DNA of 64,000 bases, taken from assembly GCF_001269925.1 (NCBI RefSeq), contig NZ_LHVO01000002.1:248001-312000 (forward strand), given 5' to 3'. The notes beneath the pieces are model-generated. The model was not told the origin of the DNA, searched no databases, and worked only from the letters and a program-made list of their open reading frames with translations. Source of the DNA: Pseudomonas sp. MIACH. GTDB taxonomy: Bacteria; Pseudomonadota; Gammaproteobacteria; Pseudomonadales; Pseudomonadaceae. Position numbers and translations under genes: made by a program. The stretch's first letter is position 1. Each line of letters starts with the position of its first letter. This document shows positions 1 to 9,924 of this stretch, piece after piece.

Positions 1-1842
1 GCGCCCGCCCAGCGGGTCGGTGGCGCTGAGCAATTGGCGCTCGTCGTTCCACTCGAACAGCCAGGTTTGCCCGAGGTTATCGCAGTAGCGAACGATCTGG
101 TGCTGGGTGTTCCAGTGGCGGGTACTGACGCGTTGCAAGCCGTCGGTAATGCGTGTGAGCCCTGCCTTCAAGTCATAGTCGAACTGGTACGCGTCGCCTT
201 CGTCGGTCCAGTGCCGGACCACGCGCCATTCGGCGTCCTCAACCAAGGCCCATTCGTAGAAGCAGCGCAGACCGGTCGGCAACTGGTGCTCGACCATGCG
301 CCGGCCGGCATCGTAGCTGAAGCGCCGCTGCACCTGGCCGGTGGCATCGCGTACTTCAGCCAGATTACCGGCGGCATCATAGCCATAGCTGACCAGTACT
401 TCGCGGCGTTGATCGGGGTAAAGACGTTCGAGCCGCATCACGTGGCCTTGATCGCGGATCAACTCCACTTGCACCAAGTCGAACGTATCGCGCAGCCGGA
501 TCAGCCGCCCGGCTTCGTCGTAATCAACATGGATGCGGTTGTCGTTGCGGTCGCCGAGCTGGCTGAGGCGCAGCAACGCCGGGTTGGCGGAAGGCTCAAA
601 TAAGCGATACAGACCGTCATCGCTTTCAATCAGCAACTGCCCGTTGAGGTGTCGTCGCACTGCCAGCCCTTCACCGGCGCTGAACACCGCGCCGCCCAGG
701 GGAATACTGCCCATGTCGATAGGCCGGCCCTGTTCATCGGTGTAGACCAGCGTTTCGCCCCCCTCGGGATGGGGACGAATTTCGACGCACACCTCATACG
801 GCACGCTCCAACCCGCACCGAACAAACCGCCCGTACGTTCGTCACGGCTGTTGTAGAAACGCTGCCAATCAATCGGCAGGATGCCAGGCAGTACGAAATC
901 CAGCTCATCATCGCCGCCCAGCACCTTGGCGCCGGTGGCCGCATGCACCGGGTTCGACGAGCCCATCGCCGCGTTGGCCATGGCCCCCATCGCACTGCTC
1001 ACGGCCATCGAGGTCGCGCCGCCGATCAGCATGCACGGCAGCTTGCTGAAGAACTTGCCCTTGCCACCCTTGAGCATCAACAACGCCGTCACCGCCAGCC
1101 CCACACCCGGGGTCTTGCCGCTGCGAATCTCGCGCACCACCACCGAGCCGCCGCCGATGGTCACGTTGGATGAAATCAACCCGGACGACACCACGGTCGC
1201 ATCACACGTGCTGCGATCACCGCTGCGCACCGCCGGCTGGCCGTTGATCGTGACCTTGTCCGAGCCCTCGGCAAGGAACTGCGGCGGCATCGGTGGGTGC
1301 TTCATGCACACCACCAGGTCCAGCGGCTTGGGCACGGCGCCGGGAGCGGGGGTTGCAACTGTAGGGCGCCACATCTGCGAGAAGAAACTTTCGGCCATGT
1401 CCAGGTAGCTGGCTTCTGGCTCAGGCTCGGGTTCTTCCAGCTCGGTGCCGGCCGGCGCGACGTGGGAGCTGATCGCCCCGGCGGCACGGGCGGCGGGGAT
1501 GTTGTTGGTGAGGGTGTCGGTGGAGCCCGTGAGAATGTTCGCCTGCACCGTGGGCGGGAACAGCGCATTGCTGAAACTATCGCATAAATTCGTCAGACCT
1601 TTGTCTGCCCCGGTCTTGCTCATGGCCAGACCGACAATCGTGCCCACCACCGCGCCCAGCAGGAAGCAACCCAGCCCGCCAGTGGCGACGGTAATCCCGG
1701 TGGCGGCAACCACCGCCGCAGTCGCCACCGCCGTGATTGCGATGTTGGCCGCCACCTCCAGCACACCGCCGAGTATGTCGGCCATCATCGAGGTGTGGGA
1801 GAGCGCATCGCCCATCCGGGCGGCCCATAACGCGTCAGACAT
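1..1842 (-). CDS. T6SS Rhs-family effector with prePAAR and PAAR domains (3' end outside window)
   Basis: This is the first 614 codons of an open frame starting at ATG 1842 and running off the window edge without a stop. The N-terminus carries the prePAAR pattern AARxxDxxxH at residues 7-16, then hydrophobic segments at about residues 22-75. A PAAR domain follows (about residues 173-245, with the run GQPAVRSGDRSTC), then YD/Rhs repeats from about residue 290. Known for the family: PAAR-Rhs proteins sit on the VgrG tip and deliver a C-terminal toxin enclosed in an Rhs shell. The gene lies 12 bases after an Eag chaperone gene and next to vgrG, the standard order for this effector class. The toxin tip and any immunity gene lie beyond position 1, so the activity cannot be named. 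Confidence 0.93.
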   Translation of the reverse strand, partial: MSDALWAARMGDALSHTSMMADILGGVLEVAANIAITAVATAAVVAATGITVATGGLGCFLLGAVVGTIVGLAMSKTGADKGLTNLCDSFSNALFPPTVQANILTGSTDTLTNNIPAARAAGAISSHVAPAGTELEEPEPEPEASYLDMAESFFSQMWRPTVATPAPGAVPKPLDLVVCMKHPPMPPQFLAEGSDKVTINGQPAVRSGDRSTCDATVVSSGLISSNVTIGGGSVVVREIRSGKTPGVGLAVTALLMLKGGKGKFFSKLPCMLIGGATSMAVSSAMGAMANAAMGSSNPVHAATGAKVLGGDDELDFVLPGILPIDWQRFYNSRDERTGGLFGAGWSVPYEVCVEIRPHPEGGETLVYTDEQGRPIDMGSIPLGGAVFSAGEGLAVRRHLNGQLLIESDDGLYRLFEPSANPALLRLSQLGDRNDNRIHVDYDEAGRLIRLRDTFDLVQVELIRDQGHVMRLERLYPDQRREVLVSYGYDAAGNLAEVRDATGQVQRRFSYDAGRRMVEHQLPTGLRCFYEWALVEDAEWRVVRHWTDEGDAYQFDYDLKAGLTRITDGLQRVSTRHWNTQHQIVRYCDNLGQTWLFEWNDERQLLSATDPLGGR

Positions 1843-1854
1843 GCAGGCAACTCA

Positions 1855-2289
1855 TCAGGAAATAGCGTCAAACGACAGCGAGTTTTTAATCAGCGCCCAA
1901 TGCGCTGCCTCGGCATCCCCAAGCTTCTCTGCCTTCACATAACTCAAGGCGAGCATCTTGCGTGTGCCCGGTATCACCAAGGCCAACTGGTACTGGAACA
2001 CCTTGTCATTGCCCTTGTTGAACTGGCTGCGCAGCTCGATGCCTTCCACCTCTTGCGCGGCGCCCAAGCGCACATCGACACCCGGTTGGTGGCGCAAGTC
2101 CTGCACCTGTTTTTCCAGGCGCTGGAGTTGGTCGTTGAAGTTGCTGTGCAGGGTTTCACCCTCGGCCAGCAGGCTGCGGCTGACGATCAGGGACGTGCCC
2201 AACTCCGGGAACTTGAGGATATTGATCGTCGCGTCCTGCAACTCACTGGCGGGCAGTTGAAACTGGAATTCGTTGATTCGGTACGTCAT
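1855..2289 (-). CDS. Eag-type T6SS effector chaperone (DUF1795/DcrB-like)
   Basis: A 144-residue protein, all of it a single DUF1795-type fold. It starts at ATG 2289, 15 bases after the vgrG stop, and ends 12 bases before the rhs start. Known for the family: Eag proteins (EagT6/EagR) bind the N-terminal transmembrane segments and prePAAR motif of a cognate PAAR or Rhs effector in the cytoplasm and help load it on VgrG. The position between vgrG and an rhs gene that carries the matching prePAAR motif makes this role very likely. No signal peptide is seen, in keeping with a cytoplasmic chaperone. Confidence 0.88.
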   Translation of the reverse strand: MTYRINEFQFQLPASELQDATINILKFPELGTSLIVSRSLLAEGETLHSNFNDQLQRLEKQVQDLRHQPGVDVRLGAAQEVEGIELRSQFNKGNDKVFQYQLALVIPGTRKMLALSYVKAEKLGDAEAAHWALIKNSLSFDAIS

Positions 2290-2304
2290 GGCAAACAGGT
2301 CTCG

Positions 2305-4245
2305 TCAGGAGCTTTTAGGTGCGGGGAACGCGGCCTTGATATTGGCGTCGATAGCGCCTTTCTGGCCTTGGCCGTCGGGCGTGGCACCGGGGCCGCCGCC
2401 GTTGTTCAGGTGCAACACGCCGCCGGTGTTGAACTCGGCATCGCCACTGGCATAGAAGCTGATGTTCACGCCGGTCAGGTTGATCTGCCCGCTGGCGTTG
2501 AGCTCCAGGATGCTTTCGCCGCAGACCAGGCGCAGGTTTTCGCCCACTTCGATGACGTAGCTCTGGCTGATGCTGTCGGTCTTTCTCTGGCCCACCGAGA
2601 GGATGTCTTCCTGCTTGACGATGCGCAGGCGGTTATTGCCGATGGTCACCGTTTCGTTATGCCCAATGCTTTTATTGCGGTCATGCCCCACCGAATGGCT
2701 CTCATCCACCTCCACCACAATGTCCTGGTTACGCTCTGCATGGATGTACAACTGCTCCAACCCCTTCTTGTCCTCCATGCGGATTTCATTGAAGTTGGCT
2801 GGCGTGCCGCCCTTGCTCGAGCGACTCTTCATGCCGCTCTGGGTCGCGTTTTCCGGGAGGTCGTACGGCACCGTCTGCTCGGCGTTGTACACCCGTCCCG
2901 TAATAATCGGCCGGTCCGGATCACCTTCGAGAAAGCTGACAATCACTTCCTGGCCGATCCGTGGAATCTGCATCGAGCCCCAGTTTTTGCCGGCCCAGGA
3001 CTGCGACACACGAATCCAGCACGAGCTGTTTTCGTTGGATTGGTCGTGGCGGTCCCAGTAGAAGTGCACCTTCACGCGGCCGTACTGGTCGGTCCAGATT
3101 TCCTCGCCTTTGGGGCCGACCACCAGCGCGGTCTGCGGGCCTTTGACGATCGGGCGGTGGGTGCTCGCCAGGGGGCGGAAGCTTTGCTGGGCGTCGATGC
3201 AGGTCAGGCTGCTTTCGAACTGCGCCGAGCCTGAGCCACCGCCGCTTTCCAGGCTTTCCTGAACGATGTAGTAGCGGCAGCCGACGATCAGGTATTCGCG
3301 GTTCTGGTCCTGGCGGCTGAAGCCGGTGAGGCTGAACAGATGGCCGGAGCCGAGGCCGCGAGCATTGCCGCTGAACTCGATCTGCTCATGCAGGGTTTGC
3401 AGGGCTTCGATGCGGGTGCGCGCGTAGTGTTCGCCGTCGGCGCTTTGCACGTAGGTGCCGGGGTAGTCGTACAGCGGGTAGTCGCCGGCGGTGTGCGGGC
3501 GCGGCATGGCCGAACGCACGTCGATGCTGGCGCTGGGGCGCTGGAAGTCGTAGTCGTTGAGCTCCAGCGAGCCCGGCTGCACCTCCTGCGCCAGGTGCCA
3601 GTTGTGCATGTGGTCGCGTTCGCGCTGCTGTTCGTCCTTGGGGTAATACGGGATCGATGCATAGCCTGGCACCGTGGTGTGGGCGCCATAGGCATCGGCC
3701 AGCACCAGCACATGGCGGTCCTGCTCATGGCGGAAGAAGTAGTAGATGCCTTCCTGTTCCATCAAGCGGCTGACGAAGTCGAAGCTGGTCTCGCGGTACT
3801 GCACGCAGTATTCCCACTCGCGATAAGGCCGGCTCAGGGCGTCTTCGAAGTCGGAAAACCCCAGGTCACGGAACACCTGCTTGATGATCTGCGGGATGCT
3901 CAGGTTCTGGAAAATCCGGCAGTCGGACGTACGGCTGAGCAGCCACAGCCAGGGGCGCAACGTCACCTGGTAACTGGCGAACTGGCCCTGGTCGATGTTC
4001 TGGCTGCAGCGCGCGACGATGCCGTGGAAATGCCGCTCGCCGCCGTCCGCCAGTTGCAGACCGACACTCATGGGCTTGCCCAGCAATTGGTTGAGGTCGA
4101 TGTTGGCGTCCAGGGACGTCAGTTGCAGCTCATAGTTGAACAGGCGGCCCAGCTCTTCGCCGCCGCCCATTTCATTGAGCAGCAGCACATCCGGCCCGAG
4201 GGGGCTGGTGATCTTGGCCAGGCGTGAGGCTTGGTTGAATAACAT
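2305..4245 (-). CDS. vgrG: T6SS spike protein VgrG
   Basis: A 646-residue VgrG (TssI). The N-terminal phage-tail gp27-like part holds the family runs EQEGIYYFF and YRETSFDFVSR. The gp5-like OB-fold follows (WTDQYGRVKVHFYWD, SQSWAG, IPRIGQEVIVSF), then the repetitive beta-helix needle (DIVVEVDESHSVGHDR, TIGNNRL). The protein ends soon after the needle with a short Gly/Pro-rich tail, so there is no fused effector domain. It trimerises on top of the Hcp tube, and the downstream PAAR-Rhs protein would cap it. It sits after tssH in the minus operon, separated by a palindromic repeat. Confidence 0.95.
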   Translation of the reverse strand: MLFNQASRLAKITSPLGPDVLLLNEMGGGEELGRLFNYELQLTSLDANIDLNQLLGKPMSVGLQLADGGERHFHGIVARCSQNIDQGQFASYQVTLRPWLWLLSRTSDCRIFQNLSIPQIIKQVFRDLGFSDFEDALSRPYREWEYCVQYRETSFDFVSRLMEQEGIYYFFRHEQDRHVLVLADAYGAHTTVPGYASIPYYPKDEQQRERDHMHNWHLAQEVQPGSLELNDYDFQRPSASIDVRSAMPRPHTAGDYPLYDYPGTYVQSADGEHYARTRIEALQTLHEQIEFSGNARGLGSGHLFSLTGFSRQDQNREYLIVGCRYYIVQESLESGGGSGSAQFESSLTCIDAQQSFRPLASTHRPIVKGPQTALVVGPKGEEIWTDQYGRVKVHFYWDRHDQSNENSSCWIRVSQSWAGKNWGSMQIPRIGQEVIVSFLEGDPDRPIITGRVYNAEQTVPYDLPENATQSGMKSRSSKGGTPANFNEIRMEDKKGLEQLYIHAERNQDIVVEVDESHSVGHDRNKSIGHNETVTIGNNRLRIVKQEDILSVGQRKTDSISQSYVIEVGENLRLVCGESILELNASGQINLTGVNISFYASGDAEFNTGGVLHLNNGGGPGATPDGQGQKGAIDANIKAAFPAPKSS

Positions 4246-4280
4246 CGAAGTACCCTAATAACTGAAGGAACCCAGTCCAA

Positions 4281-4372
4281 ATGTGGGAGGGGGCTTGCCC
4301 CCGATAGCAGTGTGTCAGGTGACGCATTGGTGACTGATTCACCGCCATCGGGGGCAAGCCCCCTCCCACATG
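4281..4372. repeat. REPIN: paired inverted REP palindromes
   Basis: Two copies of a GC-rich REP motif face each other: a copy beginning atgtgggagggggcttgccc at 4281, and its inverse ending gggcaagccccctcccacat at 4372. About 45 bases of spacer lie between them. This is the REPIN layout found by the hundreds in fluorescens-group genomes. It lies in the 147-base gap between tssH and vgrG and may lower or stabilise transcript levels there. Confidence 0.85.
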
Positions 4373-4392
4373 TTGAGCTGTATTCCGTCAGA

Positions 4393-7065
4393 TCAATCGT
4401 TGAACTGGTAGTGCAGCTCATTATCCCGGCTGCTGATGCGCACACCCGCCAATGCCTTGCCTTCGAGCATGCGCGTGAGGAATTCACGGCTCATGTCCGG
4501 CAGCAGGCTGTTGGTGAGGATAGTGTCGATCATGCGCCCGCCGCTTTCGGTCTCGGTGCAGCGCGAGACGATCAGGTCGACCACCGCGTCGTCGTAGTCG
4601 AAGGCGACCTTGTGGGTATTCTCCACGCGCTTCTTGATGCGGTTGAGTTGCAGGCGGGTGATCGCCTTGAGCATCTCGTCGCTCAGCGGGTAGTACGGAA
4701 TGGTCACCAGGCGGCCGAGCAAGGCCGGCGGGAAGATCTCCAGCAGCGGCTGGCGCAGGGCCTTGGCGATTTCTTCCGGTTCGGGGATGTTCGCCGGGTC
4801 TTTGCAGACGCGGGAAATCAGCTCGGTACCGGCGTTGGTGGTCAGCAGGATCAAGGTGTTCTTGAAGTCGATCACCCGGCCTTCGCCGTCTTCCATCACG
4901 CCCTTGTCGAACACCTGGAAGAAGATTTCATGCACGTCCGGGTGGGCTTTTTCCACCTCGTCCAGCAGCACCACGCTGTAGGGTTTGCGCCGCACCGCTT
5001 CGGTCAACACGCCGCCTTCGCCGTAGCCGATATAGCCCGGTGGCGCGCCCTTGAGGGTGGACACCGTGTGGGCTTCCTGGAACTCGCTCATGTTGATGGT
5101 GATCACGTTCTGCTCACCGCCGTACATGGCTTCGGCCAGGGCCAGGGCGGTTTCGGTCTTGCCCACGCCGGAGGTGCCGGCCAGCATGAACACGCCAATT
5201 GGCTTGCTCGGGTTGTCGAGGCCGGCGCGGGAGGTCTGGATGCGCTTGGCGATCATCTGCAGGGCGTGGTCCTGGCCGATGATGCGTTTCTTCAGGTGCT
5301 GGTCGAGGTTGAGCACGGTTTCCAGTTCGTTGCGAGCCATGCGGCCCACCGGAATACCGGTCCAGTCGGCGACCACCGAGGCCACGGCCTGGTAATCCAC
5401 GGTCGGCAGGATCAACGGGGTTTCGCCTTGCAGCGCGGTGAGGCGCTGTTGCAGGTCGACCAGTTGCGCACGCAACTCATCGCTCTCGTTGTTACCTGCA
5501 TCGCTGTCCACAACCCCGGCCTTTTCGCGCAGGGTGGCACGGGTGGCGAGCAACTCATCCACCAGGGTTTTCTCTTCGGCCCAGCGGCTTTCCAGGATCG
5601 CCAGGCGCTCACGCTCGGCGCTTAACAGGGCTTCGCTGTTGCTCTGGCGCGCGCCAATCGCAATGCCGATCGCATGCTCGCGGGCGATGATTTGCAGCTC
5701 GGTTTCCAGCGCTTCGATGCGGCGGCGGCTGTCGTCCACTTCGGCCGGCACCGCGTGCAGGCTGATGGCGACGCGGGCACAGGCGGTGTCCAGCAGGCTC
5801 ACGGATTTATCCGGCAACTGACGCGCCGGGATATAGCGATGGGACAGTTTCACCGAGGCTTCCAGGGCTTCGTCGAGGATCTGCACCTGGTGGTGTTTCT
5901 CCATGGTCGAGGCCACGCCGCGCATCATCAACAGCGCCTTGTCTTCCGATGGCTCGGCCACTTGTACCACCTGGAAGCGGCGGGTCAGGGCCGGGTCTTT
6001 CTCGATGTGTTTTTTGTACTCGGCCCAGGTAGTGGCGGCCACGGTACGCAGGGTGCCACGGGCCAGGGCGGGCTTGAGCAGGTTGGCTGCATCACCGGTC
6101 CCGGCAGCGCCACCGGCACCCACCAGGGTGTGGGCTTCGTCGATAAACAGAATGATCGGTTTCGGCGAGGCCTGGACGTCTTCGATGACCTGGCGCAGGC
6201 GCTGTTCGAACTCGCCTTTCATGCTCGCGCCGGCTTGCAGCAGGCCCACGTCGAGGCTACGCAGTTCCACATCCTTGAGTGCGGGCGGCACGTCACCGGC
6301 GACGATGCGCAGGGCAAAACCTTCGACCACAGCGGTCTTGCCGACGCCGGCTTCACCAGTGAGGATCGGGTTGTTCTGGCGGCGGCGCATGAGGATGTCC
6401 ACCAGTTGGCGGATCTCTTCGTCACGGCCCACGATCGGGTCGAGCTTGCCGCTGCGCGCTTGTTCGGTCAGGTCGACGGTGAAGCGCTTGAGGGCTTCCT
6501 GCTTGCCCATCGCACTCGGTGCCATGGCGCCGCTGGCCTCGCCCGGCACCGCGCCGGCATTGAAACCGTCGCTGGCAGTCAGGGCGTTTTCCGGCGAATC
6601 ACCGACGTATTCGTCAAAACGCTCGCTCAGTGCTTCGGCCTTGACCTTGTCGAATTCCGAAGACAACCCCAGCAGCGCATGGCGCAAGCTTGGCGTCTTG
6701 AGGATGCCCAGCACCAGATAGCCGGTGCGCACCTGGCTTTCGCCGAACATCAGGCTGCCATACACCCAGCCGCGTTCCACGGCTTCTTCCACGTGGGACG
6801 ACAGGTCGGTGATCGACGTCGAGCCACGCGGCAGGCGGTCCAGGGCTTCGGTGAGGTCACGGGCCAGGCGCGCCGGCTCGACGTTGAACTGGCGGATGAT
6901 GCGGTGCAGGTCCGAGTCCTGCAGTTGCAGCAACTGGTGAAACCAGTGGGCCAGTTCCACGTACGGGTTGCCCCGCAGCTTGCAGAACACGGTGGCGGCT
7001 TCGATGGCCTTGTAGGCCACGCTGTTGAGTTTGCCGAACAGTGCGGCGCGACTGATTTCACCCAT
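4393..7065 (-). CDS. tssH: T6SS sheath-disassembly ATPase ClpV
   Basis: An 890-residue Clp/Hsp100 ATPase. It has an N-terminal ClpN-like helical domain (about 1-160), a first AAA+ module with Walker A GEAGVGKT at 237-244 and Walker B ending IDE at about 308-310, a coiled middle domain (about 440-545), and a second AAA+ module with Walker A GTSGVGKT at 630-637. Known role: it recognises TssC in the contracted sheath and recycles the sheath subunits. Its start overlaps the end of tssG by 8 bases, suggesting coupled translation. TagJ, an adaptor that helps ClpV in other H1-type systems, is not encoded here. Confidence 0.97.
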   Translation of the reverse strand: MGEISRAALFGKLNSVAYKAIEAATVFCKLRGNPYVELAHWFHQLLQLQDSDLHRIIRQFNVEPARLARDLTEALDRLPRGSTSITDLSSHVEEAVERGWVYGSLMFGESQVRTGYLVLGILKTPSLRHALLGLSSEFDKVKAEALSERFDEYVGDSPENALTASDGFNAGAVPGEASGAMAPSAMGKQEALKRFTVDLTEQARSGKLDPIVGRDEEIRQLVDILMRRRQNNPILTGEAGVGKTAVVEGFALRIVAGDVPPALKDVELRSLDVGLLQAGASMKGEFEQRLRQVIEDVQASPKPIILFIDEAHTLVGAGGAAGTGDAANLLKPALARGTLRTVAATTWAEYKKHIEKDPALTRRFQVVQVAEPSEDKALLMMRGVASTMEKHHQVQILDEALEASVKLSHRYIPARQLPDKSVSLLDTACARVAISLHAVPAEVDDSRRRIEALETELQIIAREHAIGIAIGARQSNSEALLSAERERLAILESRWAEEKTLVDELLATRATLREKAGVVDSDAGNNESDELRAQLVDLQQRLTALQGETPLILPTVDYQAVASVVADWTGIPVGRMARNELETVLNLDQHLKKRIIGQDHALQMIAKRIQTSRAGLDNPSKPIGVFMLAGTSGVGKTETALALAEAMYGGEQNVITINMSEFQEAHTVSTLKGAPPGYIGYGEGGVLTEAVRRKPYSVVLLDEVEKAHPDVHEIFFQVFDKGVMEDGEGRVIDFKNTLILLTTNAGTELISRVCKDPANIPEPEEIAKALRQPLLEIFPPALLGRLVTIPYYPLSDEMLKAITRLQLNRIKKRVENTHKVAFDYDDAVVDLIVSRCTETESGGRMIDTILTNSLLPDMSREFLTRMLEGKALAGVRISSRDNELHYQFND

Positions 7066-8101
7066 GCTCTGGATTCCTTGAGGTGGTGGCTTGATCGGCG
7101 TAATGCCGGGCCAGGATTAGGTCGTTGGCATCAACCGCAGGGCAGCCGAGCCAGGTGTTGAAGCCCAGGCGGAACTGGCCATTGAGTTGCAGCGCCGGTA
7201 CTTCGGGTTGTTGCAGAACCAGGTTCAAGTCCCAGTCCAATTCATGGCCCAGGTACTCGGCCACCCACGCCACCAGCTCGTTGAACGGCTGGCTGCCGGG
7301 CAGCATGCCCATGTAGTCGTCCAGCTTGAGCGGGCCCAGGCGGATACGGAATTTATGCTGGCGGTCCCACACGTGGCTGCCCAGGCAGAAGTCCACGCCG
7401 AGCTGGTTGGCGCTCACGCCCACGCGGCTGCGTTCGGGCAGTTCCAGCCATTGGCCGACGTATTCTTCGATCTCCACCGGCAGGCCGAAATACTCGCCGA
7501 GAATCGCCTTTAAACCGTCCGGGTAGCGGGTTTGTGCCGACAGGTGGCCGCTGTAATGCAGCTTCGCTGTGTCGGGGATCAACCCCTGGTTAAGCAGGCT
7601 CGGCATGCCCCGGCCACTCAAGGCGGCGAGGCGTGCAGACCAGTAGTCATCGTCCGGGCGGTCGTGGCTGACCGTCGGCCGTGCCTCGGCCCAGGCCCGG
7701 TAAAACAGGCTCAGCAGGCGGTGGTGGAAGACGTCCAGGAACTGCTTGCTGGTGCTGTCGGCGTTGTTGCGCTGGCGCTCGCGTACGTACTCGGTGATAT
7801 GCAGCGGCAACGGGCCGTTGGGGCCACCAAGGCCGAAGAAGAACTGTTCCAGCCGCGCCGGTTTGCCGTCGCCACCCGGATCGACCGAGGCCAGGGTGGC
7901 CGGGGCGAAGGTGCAGTCGGCCTGTTGCCCGAGGCGCAACGGGTCATCCGCCAGGCGCAGGGAATGGCCCAGGCGCGGCAGCTCGGGCGATTCGCACTCG
8001 ATACGCCGCAACGCCTGGAAGAAATCGTATTCCCAGGGCTCCTGATGCATCGCATCCAACGTACTCACAGGGTCGGACGACGCCCGGGCTTGGCTTTCCA
8101 T
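7058..8101 (-). CDS. tssG: T6SS baseplate protein TssG
   Basis: A 347-residue TssG (VasB/ImpH family), with family runs such as WEYDFFQALRRIE near the N-terminus and LGVDFCLGSHVWDRQHKFRI in the C-terminal half. It forms the TssF2-TssG wedge of the baseplate, the T6SS equivalent of phage gp6/gp53, which TssK joins to the membrane complex. The chosen start, ATG 8101, overlaps the tssF stop by 37 bases. A second Met at 8050 would avoid the overlap, so the exact start is uncertain. It overlaps tssH downstream. Confidence 0.95.
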   Translation of the reverse strand: MESQARASSDPVSTLDAMHQEPWEYDFFQALRRIECESPELPRLGHSLRLADDPLRLGQQADCTFAPATLASVDPGGDGKPARLEQFFFGLGGPNGPLPLHITEYVRERQRNNADSTSKQFLDVFHHRLLSLFYRAWAEARPTVSHDRPDDDYWSARLAALSGRGMPSLLNQGLIPDTAKLHYSGHLSAQTRYPDGLKAILGEYFGLPVEIEEYVGQWLELPERSRVGVSANQLGVDFCLGSHVWDRQHKFRIRLGPLKLDDYMGMLPGSQPFNELVAWVAEYLGHELDWDLNLVLQQPEVPALQLNGQFRLGFNTWLGCPAVDANDLILARHYADQATTSRNPEHG

Positions 8102-9924
8102 CGCATGATCTCGCCGCGTTCGGTGGTACGGATCACCGTCTCGGTAAAACTGTTGATCGACACGTAGCGTGCCAGGAAGCGTTCCAGCACCGCACCGAGC
8201 AGGAACACGCCGGTACCGCGAAACGCGTTTTCATCGAACTCCAAGGTAATTTCCAGACCGCGACCAAACACAATCGGGCCGGGCATCGGCAGGCGCCGGG
8301 TGACGGCCTTGCTGCTGACGTCGCGCAAGCCTTCGATCTGCAATTGCAGCGCCGCATCGTTGCTGTCGCCATACAGGCGCAGCAATTCGCGCAACGCCGC
8401 CGCGCCCTGGCCTTGTTCGCTCAGGGACAAATAGTTGAGCGACAACTGGCTGATCAGGCGCCAGGCCTTGGCGTCATGGGCATGGCTGGCGCGTGGACGG
8501 CTTGGCCCGGCGACGCAACGCACGGATAACACCGGCGCGCTGTCGGCCAGGGTGAAGTCGGTCTTGCCGTTGCCCACGCTCATGAACAACGGCAGGTCGC
8601 GGTTGGTGCACAGCGCGGTCACGCCGAGTTGGCGCAGGTCGTGGCGATATGGCGCCTGGCGGCTGTCGACCAGGCTGACAAAGGTTTCGCTGCCCACATA
8701 GGTGGAGCGCGGGCCGTTGCGGCGCTGGTCGCTGGACAACACCCGTGGCTCGCGGCGCACGGTGTAGTACGCCTGGTCGCGGCCATAACGGGATGGATCG
8801 CGTACCGCATAGAACGGCAAAAAGGGCTGCTCTGGCCCGGTGCCGTGGCCGGTGATGCCGCTCAACGAATGAATCTCGAAATCCATCGGCCGTGTGCGGT
8901 CGGCGATCACGTGGTGTTCGTTGACCCGGTCGGACAAGTGGATGCGGTCCACGCGCTTCGGGAACAGGTTGATCGCCGGGGTGCAGAACGGCAAAAACTG
9001 CGCTGCGCCGACGCTGCCTTCCAGGCTTGGCTCGTGACGGTCGAACAGCACGATCAGTTCCAGCTCCTGGCCGTCGCAACGTTTGACTGCACGGCTCAGC
9101 TCGGCGAATTCGACGAACAGGAAGCGGTGGGGCAGGGCGAAGTATTCCTGCAACAGGCGATAGCCCTGGAATGCGCGCGCGACGACCGGCATGGCCGCAT
9201 CGGCGTCGTCGAAACCCCGCGAGCGCAGCGCGTCCTGGGGCAGGCGCTCGACCCAATCGCCACCGGGCTTACGCGCAAACACCGCGCAGGCGTTGCCCAG
9301 CAGTTGTTCGTAAAGGCGGAACGGTTGCTCGTCGGCCCCGCTGAGGTACAGCGGCAGGTTGTCCAGGTCGAGGCTGTTGAACGGCAATTCGGCGCCGGTG
9401 CGCAGGGTCAGGCGCAGGCCGGCCTTGGCTTTCGGCTCACTGGCGGCCAGGCGCCCGAGCACGGCGGCGGGGTTGCCGAAGTACTCGGCGTTGCTGACCT
9501 GCAACGGCCACAGCGTCACCGGGTGCGCGGTGCGGTACTCGCAGCAGGTCTGGGTTTCGCGGCCCAGGGCGGCGCGCAACACGGTGTCGCGCGGCAGCGG
9601 GAAGCCGCTGGCCAGGGAGCCTTCGTCGGGGTCGGTCTGCAATTGCACCACGGTCATCGAGGGCGTCGGCGCCAGGTAGTGCGGGTAAGCGATTTCCAGC
9701 AGGTTGTGGGTGAAGGTCGGGTACTCGGCGTCGAGTTTGAGCTGTACGCGGGCGGTGAGGTAGGCAAAGCCCTCAAGCAAGCGTTCGACGTACGGGTCGG
9801 CGCAGTCCATACCGGACAGGGTCAGCCGACTGGCGATCTTCGGGTATTCCTTGGCGAACTCCGCCGCGCTTTCGCGCACATGGTGCAGTTCCTGGTTGTA
9901 CAGCTCCAGCAGGCGCGGATTCAT
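8065..9924 (-). CDS. tssF: T6SS baseplate protein TssF
   Basis: A 619-residue TssF (VasA/ImpG family). The start is the ATG at 9924, giving the typical N-terminus [13 protein letters not shown]. The open frame extends 33 codons further upstream into tssE, but that stretch is low-complexity and out of family. Family runs include [15 protein letters not shown] and [18 protein letters not shown]. Together with TssG it builds the baseplate wedge. The start overlaps the tssE stop by four bases, a translational-coupling arrangement repeated through this operon. Confidence 0.96.
   Translation of the reverse strand: MNPRLLELYNQELHHVRESAAEFAKEYPKIASRLTLSGMDCADPYVERLLEGFAYLTARVQLKLDAEYPTFTHNLLEIAYPHYLAPTPSMTVVQLQTDPDEGSLASGFPLPRDTVLRAALGRETQTCCEYRTAHPVTLWPLQVSNAEYFGNPAAVLGRLAASEPKAKAGLRLTLRTGAELPFNSLDLDNLPLYLSGADEQPFRLYEQLLGNACAVFARKPGGDWVERLPQDALRSRGFDDADAAMPVVARAFQGYRLLQEYFALPHRFLFVEFAELSRAVKRCDGQELELIVLFDRHEPSLEGSVGAAQFLPFCTPAINLFPKRVDRIHLSDRVNEHHVIADRTRPMDFEIHSLSGITGHGTGPEQPFLPFYAVRDPSRYGRDQAYYTVRREPRVLSSDQRRNGPRSTYVGSETFVSLVDSRQAPYRHDLRQLGVTALCTNRDLPLFMSVGNGKTDFTLADSAPVLSVRCVAGPSRPRASHAHDAKAWRLISQLSLNYLSLSEQGQGAAALRELLRLYGDSNDAALQLQIEGLRDVSSKAVTRRLPMPGPIVFGRGLEITLEFDENAFRGTGVFLLGAVLERFLARYVSINSFTETVIRTTERGEIMRWKAKPGRRPTL

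Noticed and set aside
4281..4372. CRISPR repeat or insertion-sequence end
   Set aside because: Only two facing palindromic units without regular spacers or a transposase gene; the pattern is that of a REPIN.
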